In this document: positions 17,181 to 26,450 of the stretch, piece after piece
Position numbering within the stretch: position 1 is the first letter of the stretch
Layout of the letters: every line of letters begins with the position of its first letter
From: JAZOXB01 sp040096185
GTDB taxonomy: Bacteria > Bacillota > Clostridia > Oscillospirales > Oscillospiraceae
Direction: 5' to 3'
DNA: 64,000 nucleotides
NCBI RefSeq assembly: GCF_040096185.1
Contig: NZ_JBBMFF010000270.1
Coordinates: forward strand, 1-64,000
Notes under the pieces: model-generated
What the model saw: the letters and a program-made list of their open reading frames with translations, nothing else
The model's database searches: none
What the model was told of the DNA's origin: nothing
Program-made: the position numbers and the translations under genes

Positions 17181-18563
17181 GTGAACAAACCCATGACCTT
17201 TTTGGACTTTTTCAGCGGTGTCGGCGGTTTCCGCAAGGGCTTTGAACTTTGCGGCATGGTCTGCAAAGGCCACTGCGAGATCGACAAATTCGCAGACCGC
17301 AGCTACCGCGCGATCCACGATGTAAAGGAGGATGAGTGGTATGGCGAGGACATCACCAAAACCGAACCCGCCGACCTGCCGAGAGTCAACCTCTGGGCAG
17401 GCGGATTCCCGTGTCAGGACATTTCTGTATCTGGCCGGCAGCGAGGGCTTGCAGGCAAGCGAAGCTCTCTCTTTTTTGAAATCGTTAGACTCCTCAAAGG
17501 CACGCCTAACGAGGATCGACCCGAATGGCTTGTCCTTGAAAATGTTAAAAATCTGCTCTCCGTTAATCGCGGATGGGACTTTGCGACCGTTCTCTATTCG
17601 TTGGCCGAAATCGGCTATCATATCGAATACGGACTGCTTAATTCACGCTTCCACGGCGTTCCGCAAAACCGGGAACGCATCTACCTTGTCGCTTATCGAC
17701 ATTTTAGAGCCGAGGGTGGACGAAAAGTATTTCCTGTCACCGCAGGCGACGGCAAGGCTCTTATACAACTGATCGGCGGCACGCAGGGCAAGCGTGTCTA
17801 TGATCCCGTAGGCGTGAGCTGCACGCTGATGAGCGAGGGCGGCGGCTTTGGCGGGCGCACGGGCATGTACTTCATTGACCTGTGCAAAGGCGAACCGAGG
17901 CTGACCGAACACGCCCGCTGCATCAAAGCAAGGTATGACAGCGGCATCACCAACCACAGCGGCGACAAAAGCGGCGTTCTTTGCATGAGCGGCGAGTGTT
18001 CGGACCGCACCGAGGAAACAGCGCTCATCCAACTAAAACGGGGTACGCCGAAAATCTTGGAGCAGGAGCACACCAAATGCCTGATCGCAGGCTATGACAA
18101 GATCGGGGTCAGCAACCGGGGCGAAAGCTCCGGTATTTTTTATGGCTGCCGTGCCGTCCTCACCCCCGACCGGGAAAACAAGCGGCAGAACGGACGGCGC
18201 TTCAAGGCGTGCGGCGAACCGGCCTTTTGTCTGAACACGCAGGACAAGCACGGCGTTTATCTCTGCGCCTGCGATTCCTGCGAATACGCTTTGCCCGTCA
18301 AGCGGGCAAAGGAGGCGGATCAGAGCAAGCCTGAAAACGGCTCTGCGCTTCCACTCGGCTGCGGACGCATCCGCAAGCTGACACCCCGTGAGTGCTGGCG
18401 GCTGCAAGGCTTTTCGGACGATATGTTTGATCGAGCGGCCGCTGTCAATTCCGACGCCCAGCTTTACAAGCAGGCGGGCAACGGTGTGACGATCCCCGTT
18501 GTGTATGCAGTTGGAAAACGGATCGTGGAAATTCAAAACGAGCTGAACAAGGAGGTACTATGA
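17181..18563 (+). CDS. C5-cytosine DNA methyltransferase, orphan
   Basis: A 460-aa enzyme with the C5-methylase motifs in order: I FLDFFSGVGGF (residues 7-17), IV GGFPCQDIS (catalytic Cys near 78), VI VLENVKNLL, VIII QNRERIYLV, IX LTPRECWRLQGF, X YKQAGNGVTIPVV. The target-recognition region contains two related segments (HARCIKARYDSGITNHSGDKSG and HTKCLIAGYDKIGVSNRGESSG in shortened form), suggesting an internal duplication. No restriction enzyme is encoded nearby, so it probably protects the element from host restriction. GTG start after AAAGGAGG; ATGA overlap with mobC. Confidence 0.92.
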   Translation: MNKPMTFLDFFSGVGGFRKGFELCGMVCKGHCEIDKFADRSYRAIHDVKEDEWYGEDITKTEPADLPRVNLWAGGFPCQDISVSGRQRGLAGKRSSLFFEIVRLLKGTPNEDRPEWLVLENVKNLLSVNRGWDFATVLYSLAEIGYHIEYGLLNSRFHGVPQNRERIYLVAYRHFRAEGGRKVFPVTAGDGKALIQLIGGTQGKRVYDPVGVSCTLMSEGGGFGGRTGMYFIDLCKGEPRLTEHARCIKARYDSGITNHSGDKSGVLCMSGECSDRTEETALIQLKRGTPKILEQEHTKCLIAGYDKIGVSNRGESSGIFYGCRAVLTPDRENKRQNGRRFKACGEPAFCLNTQDKHGVYLCACDSCEYALPVKRAKEADQSKPENGSALPLGCGRIRKLTPRECWRLQGFSDDMFDRAAAVNSDAQLYKQAGNGVTIPVVYAVGKRIVEIQNELNKEVL

Positions 18564-18889
18564 GAAAACGCAATGTTCACATTCAATTCTGGCTGGACAA
18601 AAAGGAAGCCGAGGCGTTTCAGAAGAAGGTCAAGAAAAGCGGGCTTTCCCGTGAAGCGTATCTTCGGCACTTGGTAACCGGCCTTGAACCGCAGGACGCA
18701 CCGCCGCCCGACTATTACGCCATGATGCGGGAACTCCACGGGATCGGCAACAATCTCAATCAGATCGCCGCAAAAGCCCACACCCTGAATGCACTGGATG
18801 TGCAGCGGTATGACGAGAACTGCCGCAAGCTGGATGAAGCCGTCAAGACAATCACCGCAGCGGTCATTTTGCCCCGCCCGATGAAGTGA
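18560..18889 (+). CDS. mobC: MobC-like relaxosome accessory protein
   Basis: A 109-aa protein with the N-terminal ribbon-helix-helix region typical of MobC (VHIQFWLDKKEAEAFQKKVKKSGLSREAYLRHL) and the conserved LHGIGNNLNQIAAKA segment. MobC proteins bind oriT and help the relaxase open the DNA. It overlaps the methyltransferase stop by ATGA and is followed 2 nt later by the relaxase. Confidence 0.85.
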   Translation: MRKRNVHIQFWLDKKEAEAFQKKVKKSGLSREAYLRHLVTGLEPQDAPPPDYYAMMRELHGIGNNLNQIAAKAHTLNALDVQRYDENCRKLDEAVKTITAAVILPRPMK

Positions 18890-18890
18890 T

Positions 18891-20330
18891 GTGCCTATGG
18901 CGACGACATCAATATGGCGGGTAAAAGGCTGGCTCGGCAAGGTGGTGATCTATGCGGAGAACCCCGAAAAGACGGCGAACCCGAAATTCTACGCCGACCG
19001 GGAGCTGACCGAACAGGACGGGCAGCAGCTTTCCGATGTGATCCGCTACGCCGTCAATTCCGAGAAAACGCAGGAAACGGGCACCGAGGACGGCGCACCG
19101 CTCCACCGCTTTGTGTCGGGCATCAACTGCTCTCCCGCCACCGCCCGTGACGAAATGCTTGCCGTAAAAAAGCGGTTCGGCAAGGAGGACGGCACCGTGG
19201 CCTATCACGGCTATCAGTCCTTTGCCCCCGGCGAGGCAACGCCCGAACTGGCACATGAGATCGGCGTAAAGCTGGCTGAGCGGCTATGGGGCGACCGCTA
19301 TCAGGTGATCGTCGCCACCCACCTTGACAAAGAAAATCATCTGCACAATCACTTTGTCGTCAACACCGTATCCTTTGCGGACAGCATCAAATACCACCGC
19401 ACCCGAAAGGACTACCACGAGATGCAGACGGTTTCCGATGAGCTTTGCTGGGAATACGGACTGTCGGTGATCGAGCAACCGCAGCAAGGCCGGGGCAAGC
19501 AATACGGCGAATGGCGTGCCGAGCAGGAACAGCGCCCCACTTGGCGTGGGCTGATCCGTGCAGACATTGACGAGGCGATACGGCAAGCCATGACCGAGCG
19601 GCAGTTTTTTGACGCTTTGCGGAAAAAGGGCTATGCGGTGAAGGTCGGCAAAGATATTTCGGTCAGACCGCCGGGCAAGGAGCGATTCGTGCGCCTGATG
19701 CGCAATTTCGGTGAGGACTACTCTCTGGACAGCATCCGCAGGCGTATTTTATCTCAGCGCCGCCCCGAACGAAGAACAACGGAGCAAAAACCGGAGATCC
19801 TGCGGGTCAGGCTGATCGGCAATCTGAAAACCGCCCGAAAACTGACCGGCTTTCGGACGCTGTATGTTCACTACTGCTATCTGCTGGGCATCTTTCCGAA
19901 GAACCGCCCGCAGCAAAGCAGAAAACGGCTGCACTTTCTCCTGCGGGAGGATCTGTTGAAACTGGACGCCATCACCGCCGAAACAAGGCTGCTTGTGCGA
20001 AATCGTATTGATACCGCCGAACAGCTTTTTTCATACCGTGACGAGGCGCAAGACAAAATTGCCGCTCTGACCGCTGAGCGAAAACAGCTTTACAAATTGC
20101 AGCGGACGGCGGCAGTCAAAGCCGATCCCGAAAAGGCGTCGGAGGTCAAGGTGAAGGTCGCCGCACTTTCCAAAGAGCTTGCCGCGCTGCGAAAGGAGGT
20201 GGTTTTATGTAACAGCATTGCCGAGCGTTCCGGCGTGATCCAAGAGAAAATCAAAGCCGTCCGTGAGGACGAACAAATCAAAGGAAAGGAGAAATGTGAC
20301 CGCGCCGAGCAGCAAAAAAACGCCAGATGA
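18891..20330 (+). CDS. MOBP-type relaxase
   Basis: A 479-aa relaxase/mobilization nuclease. The three-histidine metal motif is seen in HLDKENHLHNHFVVNT (about residues 144-159). The N-terminal catalytic tyrosine is probably in VIYAENPEKT or VIRYAVNSEKT. A helical, charged C-terminal half follows. It nicks oriT and leads the strand into the recipient. The start is GTG 18891 or ATG 18897, which give nearly the same protein; neither has a strong ribosome-binding site, consistent with coupling to mobC. Confidence 0.88.
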   Translation: MPMATTSIWRVKGWLGKVVIYAENPEKTANPKFYADRELTEQDGQQLSDVIRYAVNSEKTQETGTEDGAPLHRFVSGINCSPATARDEMLAVKKRFGKEDGTVAYHGYQSFAPGEATPELAHEIGVKLAERLWGDRYQVIVATHLDKENHLHNHFVVNTVSFADSIKYHRTRKDYHEMQTVSDELCWEYGLSVIEQPQQGRGKQYGEWRAEQEQRPTWRGLIRADIDEAIRQAMTERQFFDALRKKGYAVKVGKDISVRPPGKERFVRLMRNFGEDYSLDSIRRRILSQRRPERRTTEQKPEILRVRLIGNLKTARKLTGFRTLYVHYCYLLGIFPKNRPQQSRKRLHFLLREDLLKLDAITAETRLLVRNRIDTAEQLFSYRDEAQDKIAALTAERKQLYKLQRTAAVKADPEKASEVKVKVAALSKELAALRKEVVLCNSIAERSGVIQEKIKAVREDEQIKGKEKCDRAEQQKNAR

Positions 20331-20343
20331 TCGGCGGTCACAC

Positions 20344-20363
20344 AAAATTCGCAAGCGAATTTT
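20344..20363 (+). terminator. Short A/T-flanked hairpin between relaxase and PcfB genes
   Basis: AAAATTCG and CGAATTTT flank a CAAG loop and end in TTTT. It could be a weak terminator or attenuator separating DNA-processing genes from the secretion operon. Confidence 0.4.
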
Positions 20364-20388
20364 CTAAACACGAAGGAGATGATGAAAT

Positions 20389-21192
20389 ATGTACAATTCC
20401 GGTGACGCAGCGGAGCAAGTCGTGCGGATCAGCTTGGAGGGTACGGAAGTTGCCCTGAAGCTGACCGGCTCGGCGGCAAAGAATATCGCCGCCATGCTCT
20501 ACGCTGTCTGGAAAAACCGAGATAAGAACAAGACCAAAGGCCACCAGCGGCTCTCCGCCATGCTCAAAAGCGGCAAGGAGCTGAAAGTGTTTACCGTCAG
20601 CGAGGAGCATCTGAAACAGTTTGCAACCGAAGCCAAACGATACGGTGTTGTCTACTGTGCCCTGCGTGGCAAAGAGCGTTCCGCTGACGGTATGGTAGAC
20701 ATTATGGTGCGTGCCGAGGATGCGTCCAAGATCAACCGCATCGTAGAGCGCTTCAAGCTGGCGACGGTCGATGCCGTTTCCATCAAGCGGGACATTGAAC
20801 AGTCCAAGGCGGACAAAGCCGCCCCGTCTGCCCCCGAGCAGGAGAAACCCGACAAAGCGGCGGACGACCGCCTGCTGGATGACCTGCTGGGCGCACCCGT
20901 TCAAAAGGAGAAACACGCATTTCCAAACCCTGCGGCGGCAAAGACGGAGAAATCCCATCCGTCCGCGCCTACCTCCGAGAAGCAAAGCAGAACCGCCGAG
21001 GGTACTGCTAAATCTCCCGAAGAACGCCCCTCTGTCCGTGAGGAACTGCGGGAAATTCGGGAGAGCAGGCAGAAAGAGACGGCAGAGCCGAGCATTTCCG
21101 AACCCACCCTGTCGAAAGAGCCGAAAAAGCAGCCGACAACCACTCACAAGCAGCCTTCCCGAAAGAAACCGAAGAAAGCAAAGGAGCGATAA
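20389..21192 (+). CDS. PcfB-family conjugation protein
   Basis: A 267-aa protein. The first ~140 residues match the PcfB/DUF3801 pattern (VRISLEGTEVALKLTGSAAKNIAAMLYAV, LKVFTVSEEHLKQFATEAKRYGVVYCAL, INRIVERFKLA). The rest is a Pro/Lys/Glu-rich disordered tail ending RKKPKKAKER. In pCF10, PcfB-like proteins bridge relaxosome and coupling protein. It starts the long transfer operon after AAGGAG. Confidence 0.85.
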   Translation: MYNSGDAAEQVVRISLEGTEVALKLTGSAAKNIAAMLYAVWKNRDKNKTKGHQRLSAMLKSGKELKVFTVSEEHLKQFATEAKRYGVVYCALRGKERSADGMVDIMVRAEDASKINRIVERFKLATVDAVSIKRDIEQSKADKAAPSAPEQEKPDKAADDRLLDDLLGAPVQKEKHAFPNPAAAKTEKSHPSAPTSEKQSRTAEGTAKSPEERPSVREELREIRESRQKETAEPSISEPTLSKEPKKQPTTTHKQPSRKKPKKAKER

Positions 21193-21195
21193 GCC

Positions 21196-22083
21196 ATGAG
21201 CAATTTTGATGATATTTTTGAATCCGCCCCACAGACCGACGAATTTGACAAGGAGGCGTGGGCGGCAAAGAAAAAGGCGGAGCGCGACGAGGTTTACGCT
21301 CTGGCCGATGCCACCGCCGAGGCGGTCTGCGCTGACGGCAGCAAGTTCCGTAACTATCTGGATGTGCAGGCGACTTTCCGCAACTACTCTGCCACCAACG
21401 CCCTGTTGATCCTTGCAACGAAGCCGGATGCCCGCAGGCTGGGCGACAAAGATTTCTGGCGGGATCAGGGCGTGTATATCAAGCGGCAGGAGTTTGGCCG
21501 CCCCATCAAGATCGTCGAGTCTAACGGCGAGTACACCCGTGACGACGGCAGCATCGGCGTGTCCTACAACATCAAGCGGGTCTATGACATTTCACAGACT
21601 ACCGCCCGAACGAGAGCACCGCAGGCGGTTTCTCATGACGCACGGGCGCTGCTGAATGCTCTGATCTACAAGCGCCCTGCGCCGGTGCAGTCTGTGGACG
21701 AGCTGCCGAACGGCATGGATGCCGTGTATGACCGTGAGCAGAACGCCGTTTTTGTCCGCCGTGGGCTGTCGGCAAACGATCTGTTCTGCGGTCTGTCCAA
21801 AGCACTGGCGCAGGCGGAGCTTGCCCGGACCGGCGAGGAATACACCGAGGAAAATGCCGGGTTCAAGGCGCAGTGCGTTTCCTATATCCTCGGTAAAGAG
21901 TTCGGCGTAGATGTGACCGGCTATGCCTTTGAAGCGCCTGCCGACTTCCTGCGTACCGATGACCCGCAGACGATCCGCACTGAACTGACCGACATCCGGG
22001 ACACCGCCTATGACATTTCCTCAAGGATGATGCGGTCGCTGGAACAAAGCAAAGCGCCCCGCCAGAGTGAACAGGAGCGATAA
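21196..22083 (+). CDS. ArdC-like ssDNA-binding anti-restriction protein
   Basis: A 295-aa protein with the ArdC N-terminal-domain signature (YLDVQATFRNYSATNALLIL, DFWRDQGVYIKR) followed by an IrrE-like segment in which I cannot see an intact HExxH zinc motif. ArdC proteins bind and protect incoming single-stranded DNA. It starts 3 nt after the PcfB gene and overlaps the next small gene (TAATG). Confidence 0.72.
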   Translation: MSNFDDIFESAPQTDEFDKEAWAAKKKAERDEVYALADATAEAVCADGSKFRNYLDVQATFRNYSATNALLILATKPDARRLGDKDFWRDQGVYIKRQEFGRPIKIVESNGEYTRDDGSIGVSYNIKRVYDISQTTARTRAPQAVSHDARALLNALIYKRPAPVQSVDELPNGMDAVYDREQNAVFVRRGLSANDLFCGLSKALAQAELARTGEEYTEENAGFKAQCVSYILGKEFGVDVTGYAFEAPADFLRTDDPQTIRTELTDIRDTAYDISSRMMRSLEQSKAPRQSEQER

Positions 22084-22280
22084 TGATGGGAAAACAGGAA
22101 AAACGGGTATTGACCCTTGACCGCTATGAGCACGGCGTTGTGGTCAATGCCCTCAATGAGATGCGGAACGATCTGCTGGAGGAAGAACGCCCCACCGACA
22201 TTGTTGACGAGGTTCTTTTGAAGGTGATCGATGCCCCCGCAAAGAAGGTAAGGTGCCGAAGCGATGAAGAAAGAGAATAA
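22083..22280 (+). CDS. Small conserved transfer-operon protein
   Basis: A 65-aa soluble, acidic protein (LTLDRYEHGVVVNALNEMRNDLL...EVLLKVIDAP). It overlaps the ArdC-like gene at TAATG and the VirD4 gene by 17 nt, so it is co-translated with both. Proteins with this layout are regularly found before the coupling protein in Clostridia ICEs. Function unknown. Confidence 0.65.
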   Translation: MMGKQEKRVLTLDRYEHGVVVNALNEMRNDLLEEERPTDIVDEVLLKVIDAPAKKVRCRSDEERE

Positions 22281-24045
22281 CCCTCTTGTCCTCTGCCTGT
22301 TCGGTATTCTCCCCGTGGTGTGGCTGGGGCTGCTGATCGCCCCCGCCGCCCACGGCGGCCTGCCGGAGATTGTCGCCCGGTTTCCTGCGGTAATGAACAA
22401 CCCGTTTCATATCGAGCTTTGCGGGGACAGCCTGAAAACTGTCATTGTTTTGCTCTGTGCCTACGGGCTTACGGTGGGTGTGATTCTATCTTCCCGCCGC
22501 AATTACCGTCGGGGCGAGGAACACGGTTCGGCCAAGTGGGGCTCTGCCCGAACCGTCAACCGAAAATACCGGGCAGCCGCACCAGAGGACAACAAGATCT
22601 TCACGCAGAATGTCCGTATGGGTCTGGACGGACGAAAACACCGCCGCAACCTCAACACGGTCGTTGTCGGCGGCAGCGGCGCAGGCAAAACGAGGTTTTA
22701 CGCCAAACCGAATTTGTGTCAAGCCAACACGAGCTTTACCGTGCTGGACCCGAAGGGCGAGCTGCTGCGCAGCACGGGGCATCTGCTGCGGCTAAAGGGC
22801 TATGAGGTGCGGGTGCTGGATCTTCTAAACATGGAGAAAAGCCACTGCTACAACCCGTTTGTTTACCTGCGGGACGACAACGATGTGCAGCGGCTTGTGA
22901 CCAATCTGTTCAAAAGCACCACGCCGAAAGGCAGCCAGTCCAACGATCCCTTTTGGGACACCGCCGCGTCTATGCTCCTGCTGGCGCTGATCTTCTATCT
23001 GAAATACGAAGCGCCACCCGACGAGCAGAACTTTCCAATGGTCATGGAAATGTTGCGTGCGGCGGATGTGCGGGAGGACTGCGACGAATACACCTCGCCG
23101 CTGGACGAGCTGTTTGAACGGCTGGAGATGCGGGAGCCCGACCATATTGCCGTGAAGTATTACAAGGACTACCACTCCGGCAGCGCCAAAACACTGAAAT
23201 CCATTCAGATCACTTTGGCGGCAAGGTTAGAGAAATTCAATCTGTCCTCGTTGGCGGCGCTGACCGCTACGGATGAGCTGGATCTGCCGTCCCTCGGCGA
23301 AAAGAAAGTGGCGCTCTTTGCCCTGATCCCCGACAATGATACCAGCTTTAACTTTTTGGTCAGCATTTTGTACACGCAGCTTTTTCAGCAGCTATTCTAT
23401 CTGGCCGACCACAAATACGGCGGCAGTCTGCCCGTTCCCGTTCACTTCCTAATGGACGAGTTCAGCAATGTCAGCCTGCCGGAGGATTTCTCCAAGATCC
23501 TTGCGGTCATGCGTTCCCGCAATGTGTATGTATCGATCATTCTGCAAAATGTAGCGGCACTCAAAGCACTGTTTGAAAAGGAATGGGAGTCGATACTCGG
23601 CAACTGCGACGAGTTCCTTTACCTCGGCGGCAACGAAACTTCGACCCACAAGCTGATCTCGGAATCCTATCTCGGCAAATCCACCATCGACACCAACACC
23701 TACGGCAAATCCTCTGGGCGCAACGGCAATTACAGCACGAACTATCAGATCAGCGGCAGAGAGCTTCTGACACCGGACGAGGTGCGTATGCTGGACAACC
23801 GTTACGCTCTTTTGTTTATCCGTGGTGAGCGTCCTGTAATGGATGAAAAATACGACATTCTGAAACACCCGAACATTGCGCTGACCGAGGACGGCGGTGC
23901 AGCCCCCTATCAACACGGTGGGACGGAAAATGCCGTTGCAACGCTCTCGTTTGCAGGCGCTGCCGCCGAAACCATATCTGCACCAAACGAACCCATACCC
24001 GATTATGAGCTTCTTTCCGACGAGGATATAGAAGCTCTTTTTTAA
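22264..24045 (+). CDS. VirD4-like type IV coupling protein
   Basis: A 593-aa membrane ATPase. Two N-terminal transmembrane helices (about residues 8-28 and 57-76), then Walker A VVGGSGAGKTR near residue 133, VLDPKGELLR, Walker B VHFLMDEFSNV near 393 and the conserved ILQNVAALK. It docks the relaxase-DNA complex to the mating channel and pumps DNA. It is the central energy component of the operon with VirB4. Confidence 0.92.
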   Translation: MKKENNPLVLCLFGILPVVWLGLLIAPAAHGGLPEIVARFPAVMNNPFHIELCGDSLKTVIVLLCAYGLTVGVILSSRRNYRRGEEHGSAKWGSARTVNRKYRAAAPEDNKIFTQNVRMGLDGRKHRRNLNTVVVGGSGAGKTRFYAKPNLCQANTSFTVLDPKGELLRSTGHLLRLKGYEVRVLDLLNMEKSHCYNPFVYLRDDNDVQRLVTNLFKSTTPKGSQSNDPFWDTAASMLLLALIFYLKYEAPPDEQNFPMVMEMLRAADVREDCDEYTSPLDELFERLEMREPDHIAVKYYKDYHSGSAKTLKSIQITLAARLEKFNLSSLAALTATDELDLPSLGEKKVALFALIPDNDTSFNFLVSILYTQLFQQLFYLADHKYGGSLPVPVHFLMDEFSNVSLPEDFSKILAVMRSRNVYVSIILQNVAALKALFEKEWESILGNCDEFLYLGGNETSTHKLISESYLGKSTIDTNTYGKSSGRNGNYSTNYQISGRELLTPDEVRMLDNRYALLFIRGERPVMDEKYDILKHPNIALTEDGGAAPYQHGGTENAVATLSFAGAAAETISAPNEPIPDYELLSDEDIEALF

Positions 24046-24063
24046 TGTAAGGAGGATGAACCT

Positions 24064-24408
24064 ATGAAGAACACCAAAAAGACCGCAAACAAGCTGCCTG
24101 TGCCCGGCAAGGTCAGAAAGGGCTTCCGTTTCTACTGCGCCGCCGTACTGTCGGTTGCCCTTGTGCTCGGCTGCTCCGTCACGGCCTTCGCTGCCAATGA
24201 CCCGATCGCCGCCGTGAACAACCTGAGCGATTTCATTTTCGGTCTGATCCGTGCGGTCGGACTGATCCTGCTCGGCTGGGGCATCGTGCAGGTGGGACTT
24301 TCGTTCCAGTCCCACGATCCCAGCCAGCGCAGCAACGGCTTTCTCACGCTTGCGGGCGGCATTGTCATCACTTTTGCCAAAGAGATCCTGAACCTGATCA
24401 CGGGCTGA
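24064..24408 (+). CDS. Maff2-family membrane protein (VirB2-like candidate)
   Basis: A 114-aa protein with a basic N-terminus, a signal-like helix ending VTAFAAND near residue 44 and two further hydrophobic helices (FIFGLIRAVGLILLGWGIVQVG and the C-terminal GGIVITFAKEILNLI). Size, order in the operon and topology match the Maff2 proteins of Clostridia ICEs, thought to be the pilin-like channel subunit. GGAGG site before the ATG. Confidence 0.8.
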   Translation: MKNTKKTANKLPVPGKVRKGFRFYCAAVLSVALVLGCSVTAFAANDPIAAVNNLSDFIFGLIRAVGLILLGWGIVQVGLSFQSHDPSQRSNGFLTLAGGIVITFAKEILNLITG

Positions 24409-24421
24409 AAGGAGGCTGAAG

Positions 24422-24637
24422 ATGGAAAAGTGTGAGTGCTATATCCACTCTCTGAAACAGGGAGAAACCCATGTGCTCGGTGAGGCGACGATCCTCAAAC
24501 GCCTTGGGGACAACGACTACCTTGCCGAATACAACGGCGTGAAATGCCACGCCATATTCAATCCCTTTGCCGGGCGCTACTTTGTAGACGATGTGTACGG
24601 CGTGATCCGCAGCACGCCCGACCGGGACAGCAGATAA
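24422..24637 (+). CDS. Small conserved protein of the transfer operon
   Basis: A 71-aa soluble protein (CYIHSLKQGETHVLGEATILKRLGDNDYLAEYNGVKCHAIFNPFAGRYFVDDVYG), probably a small beta-rich fold. It sits 13 nt after the Maff2 gene with AAAGGAGG. Not recognised beyond its recurrent position in such operons. Confidence 0.6.
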   Translation: MEKCECYIHSLKQGETHVLGEATILKRLGDNDYLAEYNGVKCHAIFNPFAGRYFVDDVYGVIRSTPDRDSR

Positions 24638-24699
24638 ATGATACGGCACACGGGGCAGGTCACTTCGGCCTGCCCCTATTTGCCGGAAAGGAGGAAGCT

Positions 24700-25266
24700 G
24701 TGAAGAAATACAGCATTATTTACGCAGATCCGCCTTGGCGCTACGAGGTCTATTCTAAAAAGGGGCTTGGGCGCTCCGCCGAATCCCACTACCCGACAAT
24801 GGAGCTGGAAGATATACGGGCGCTGGCGGTCGGCACGCTTGCCGCCGATGATTGCGTATTGTTTCTATGGACAACGATCCCGCTGCTGCACGACTGCTTT
24901 TCAGTCATGCGCGCATGGGGCTTTTCGTATAAGACGGTGGCTTTCGTGTGGATCAAGCAGAACCGCAAGTCCGACAGCCTGTTTTGGGGTATGGGACACT
25001 GGACGAGAGCCAATGCGGAGTTCTGTATGCTTGCCACCAAAGGACACCCGAAACGCCGCTCTGCCGGGGTGCATCAAGTCATCCTCTCCCACATCGAAGA
25101 ACACAGCAAGAAGCCGGAAGAAGCAAGACGGCGCATTGTTGAGCTGATGGGCGATCTGCCACGCATTGAACTGTTCGCCCGTCAGAAAGCGGACGGATGG
25201 GATGCTTGGGGCAACGAGGTCGCCTGTGATGTTGCGCTGACGGGAGGTGAGCCGAATGTCGGATAA
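24700..25266 (+). CDS. MT-A70-family N6-adenine methyltransferase
   Basis: A 188-aa enzyme. GTG at 24700 follows AAAGGAGGAAG and gives MKKYSIIYADPPWRYE, with the catalytic DPPW at residues 10-13; the longer open frame upstream crosses the preceding gene. The central motif FLWTTIPLLHDC and the end LPRIELFARQKADGWDAWGNEV are typical of MT-A70 DNA m6A methylases found in phages and ICEs. It lies inside the transfer operon with no cognate nuclease, so it probably modifies the element's own DNA. It overlaps the next gene by 11 nt. Confidence 0.88.
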   Translation: MKKYSIIYADPPWRYEVYSKKGLGRSAESHYPTMELEDIRALAVGTLAADDCVLFLWTTIPLLHDCFSVMRAWGFSYKTVAFVWIKQNRKSDSLFWGMGHWTRANAEFCMLATKGHPKRRSAGVHQVILSHIEEHSKKPEEARRRIVELMGDLPRIELFARQKADGWDAWGNEVACDVALTGGEPNVG

Positions 25267-26092
25267 CTGGGTCGTACAGAATCTCGAAAACGCACTCGAA
25301 ACTTGGAACGAAAAGCTGGCAGAGATCTGGCAGCTCATTACGCAGTCGCCAGAGCAATTCAAGGGCGGCACGATCTGGAATGTGATCGTCGGCATCCACG
25401 GTGCGGTGCAGGCTATCGGGCTTGCGCTGCTCGTTTTGTTCTTTGTGGTGGGCGTGATGAAAACCTGCGGCAGCTTTGCGGAACTGAAGCGGCCGGAACA
25501 CGCCCTGAAAGTGTTCATCCGCTTCGTCCTTGCCAAAGCCGCCGTCACATACGGCTTGGAGCTGATGATTGCCCTGTTCAATATCGTGCAGGGGCTGATC
25601 TCTACCATCATGAACGCCGCAGGCTTCGGCACAGCGCAGGAAACCGTGCTGCCCGCCGAGATCGTAACCGCCGTGGAGGACTGCGGCTTTTTTGAAAGCA
25701 TCCCATTGTGGGCAGTGACCTTGATCGGCGGGCTGTTCATCACGGTCTTGTCGTTTATCATGATCATGACCGTGTACGGCAGATTTTTCAAACTATATCT
25801 CTATACGGCCATTGCACCGGTCCCGCTTTCTGCCTTTGCGGGCGAGCCGTCGCAGAACATCGGCAAGAGTTTCATCAAGAGTTATGCCGCCGTCTGCTTG
25901 GAGGGGGCAATTATCGTTCTGGCGTGCATCATCTTCTCCCTGTTTGCATCCAGCCCGCCCGTCGTCGATCCCGATGCGGCGGCGGTGACACAGGTGTGGT
26001 CGTATGTGGGCGAGTTGGTTTTCAATATGCTGGTGCTCGTCGGCGCAGTCAAAATGGCCGACCGTGTTGTGCGTGAAATGATGGGACTGTAA
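25256..26092 (+). CDS. VirB6/TrbL-like multi-pass membrane protein
   Basis: A 278-aa protein with about six hydrophobic segments (among them AIGLALLVLFFVVGVM, VTLIGGLFITVLSFIMIMTV and GAIIVLACIIFSLFA). The ATG at 25256 is preferred: GGGAGG (25241-25246) is well spaced for it. Its position between the Maff2/methylase genes and PrgI/VirB4 fits the VirB6 role of inner-membrane channel. Confidence 0.78.
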   Translation: MSDNWVVQNLENALETWNEKLAEIWQLITQSPEQFKGGTIWNVIVGIHGAVQAIGLALLVLFFVVGVMKTCGSFAELKRPEHALKVFIRFVLAKAAVTYGLELMIALFNIVQGLISTIMNAAGFGTAQETVLPAEIVTAVEDCGFFESIPLWAVTLIGGLFITVLSFIMIMTVYGRFFKLYLYTAIAPVPLSAFAGEPSQNIGKSFIKSYAAVCLEGAIIVLACIIFSLFASSPPVVDPDAAAVTQVWSYVGELVFNMLVLVGAVKMADRVVREMMGL

Positions 26093-26105
26093 AGGAGGAA
26101 GAAAT

Positions 26106-26450
26106 TTGGAAGTAAAAATCAATCGGGAGATTCGCAACTATACGGAATCCATGTTTTTCGGGCTGTCCATGCGGCAGTTCGTTTTTTCTGTCTTGGCGAT
26201 CCTCGTCGCCGTGGGGCTGTACTTTTTGCTGAAACCCCATTTCGGGACGGAAACCGTCAGTTGGATGTGCATTCTCGGTGCCGCACCCTTTGCGGCGCTG
26301 GGCTTTATCACTTATCACGGCATGACCGCCGAGCAATTTCTCTGGGCGTGGCTGCGCTCGGAGCTGTTAGAGCCGAAAGAGCTTCGCTTTGAGGCATCGA
26401 ACCTCTACTATGAAGCGCTCAAAGACAAATTGGAGGGAGGAAAATCATGA
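26106..26450 (+). CDS. PrgI-family (VirB3-like) membrane protein
   Basis: A 114-aa protein. The TTG start at 26106 follows AAAGGAGGAAG. N-terminal INREIRNYTESMFFGLSMRQF is the PrgI signature, followed by two transmembrane helices (residues about 24-42 and 56-73). It overlaps the VirB4 gene by 4 nt; VirB3 and VirB4 proteins act as a unit in mating channels. Confidence 0.85.
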   Translation: MEVKINREIRNYTESMFFGLSMRQFVFSVLAILVAVGLYFLLKPHFGTETVSWMCILGAAPFAALGFITYHGMTAEQFLWAWLRSELLEPKELRFEASNLYYEALKDKLEGGKS

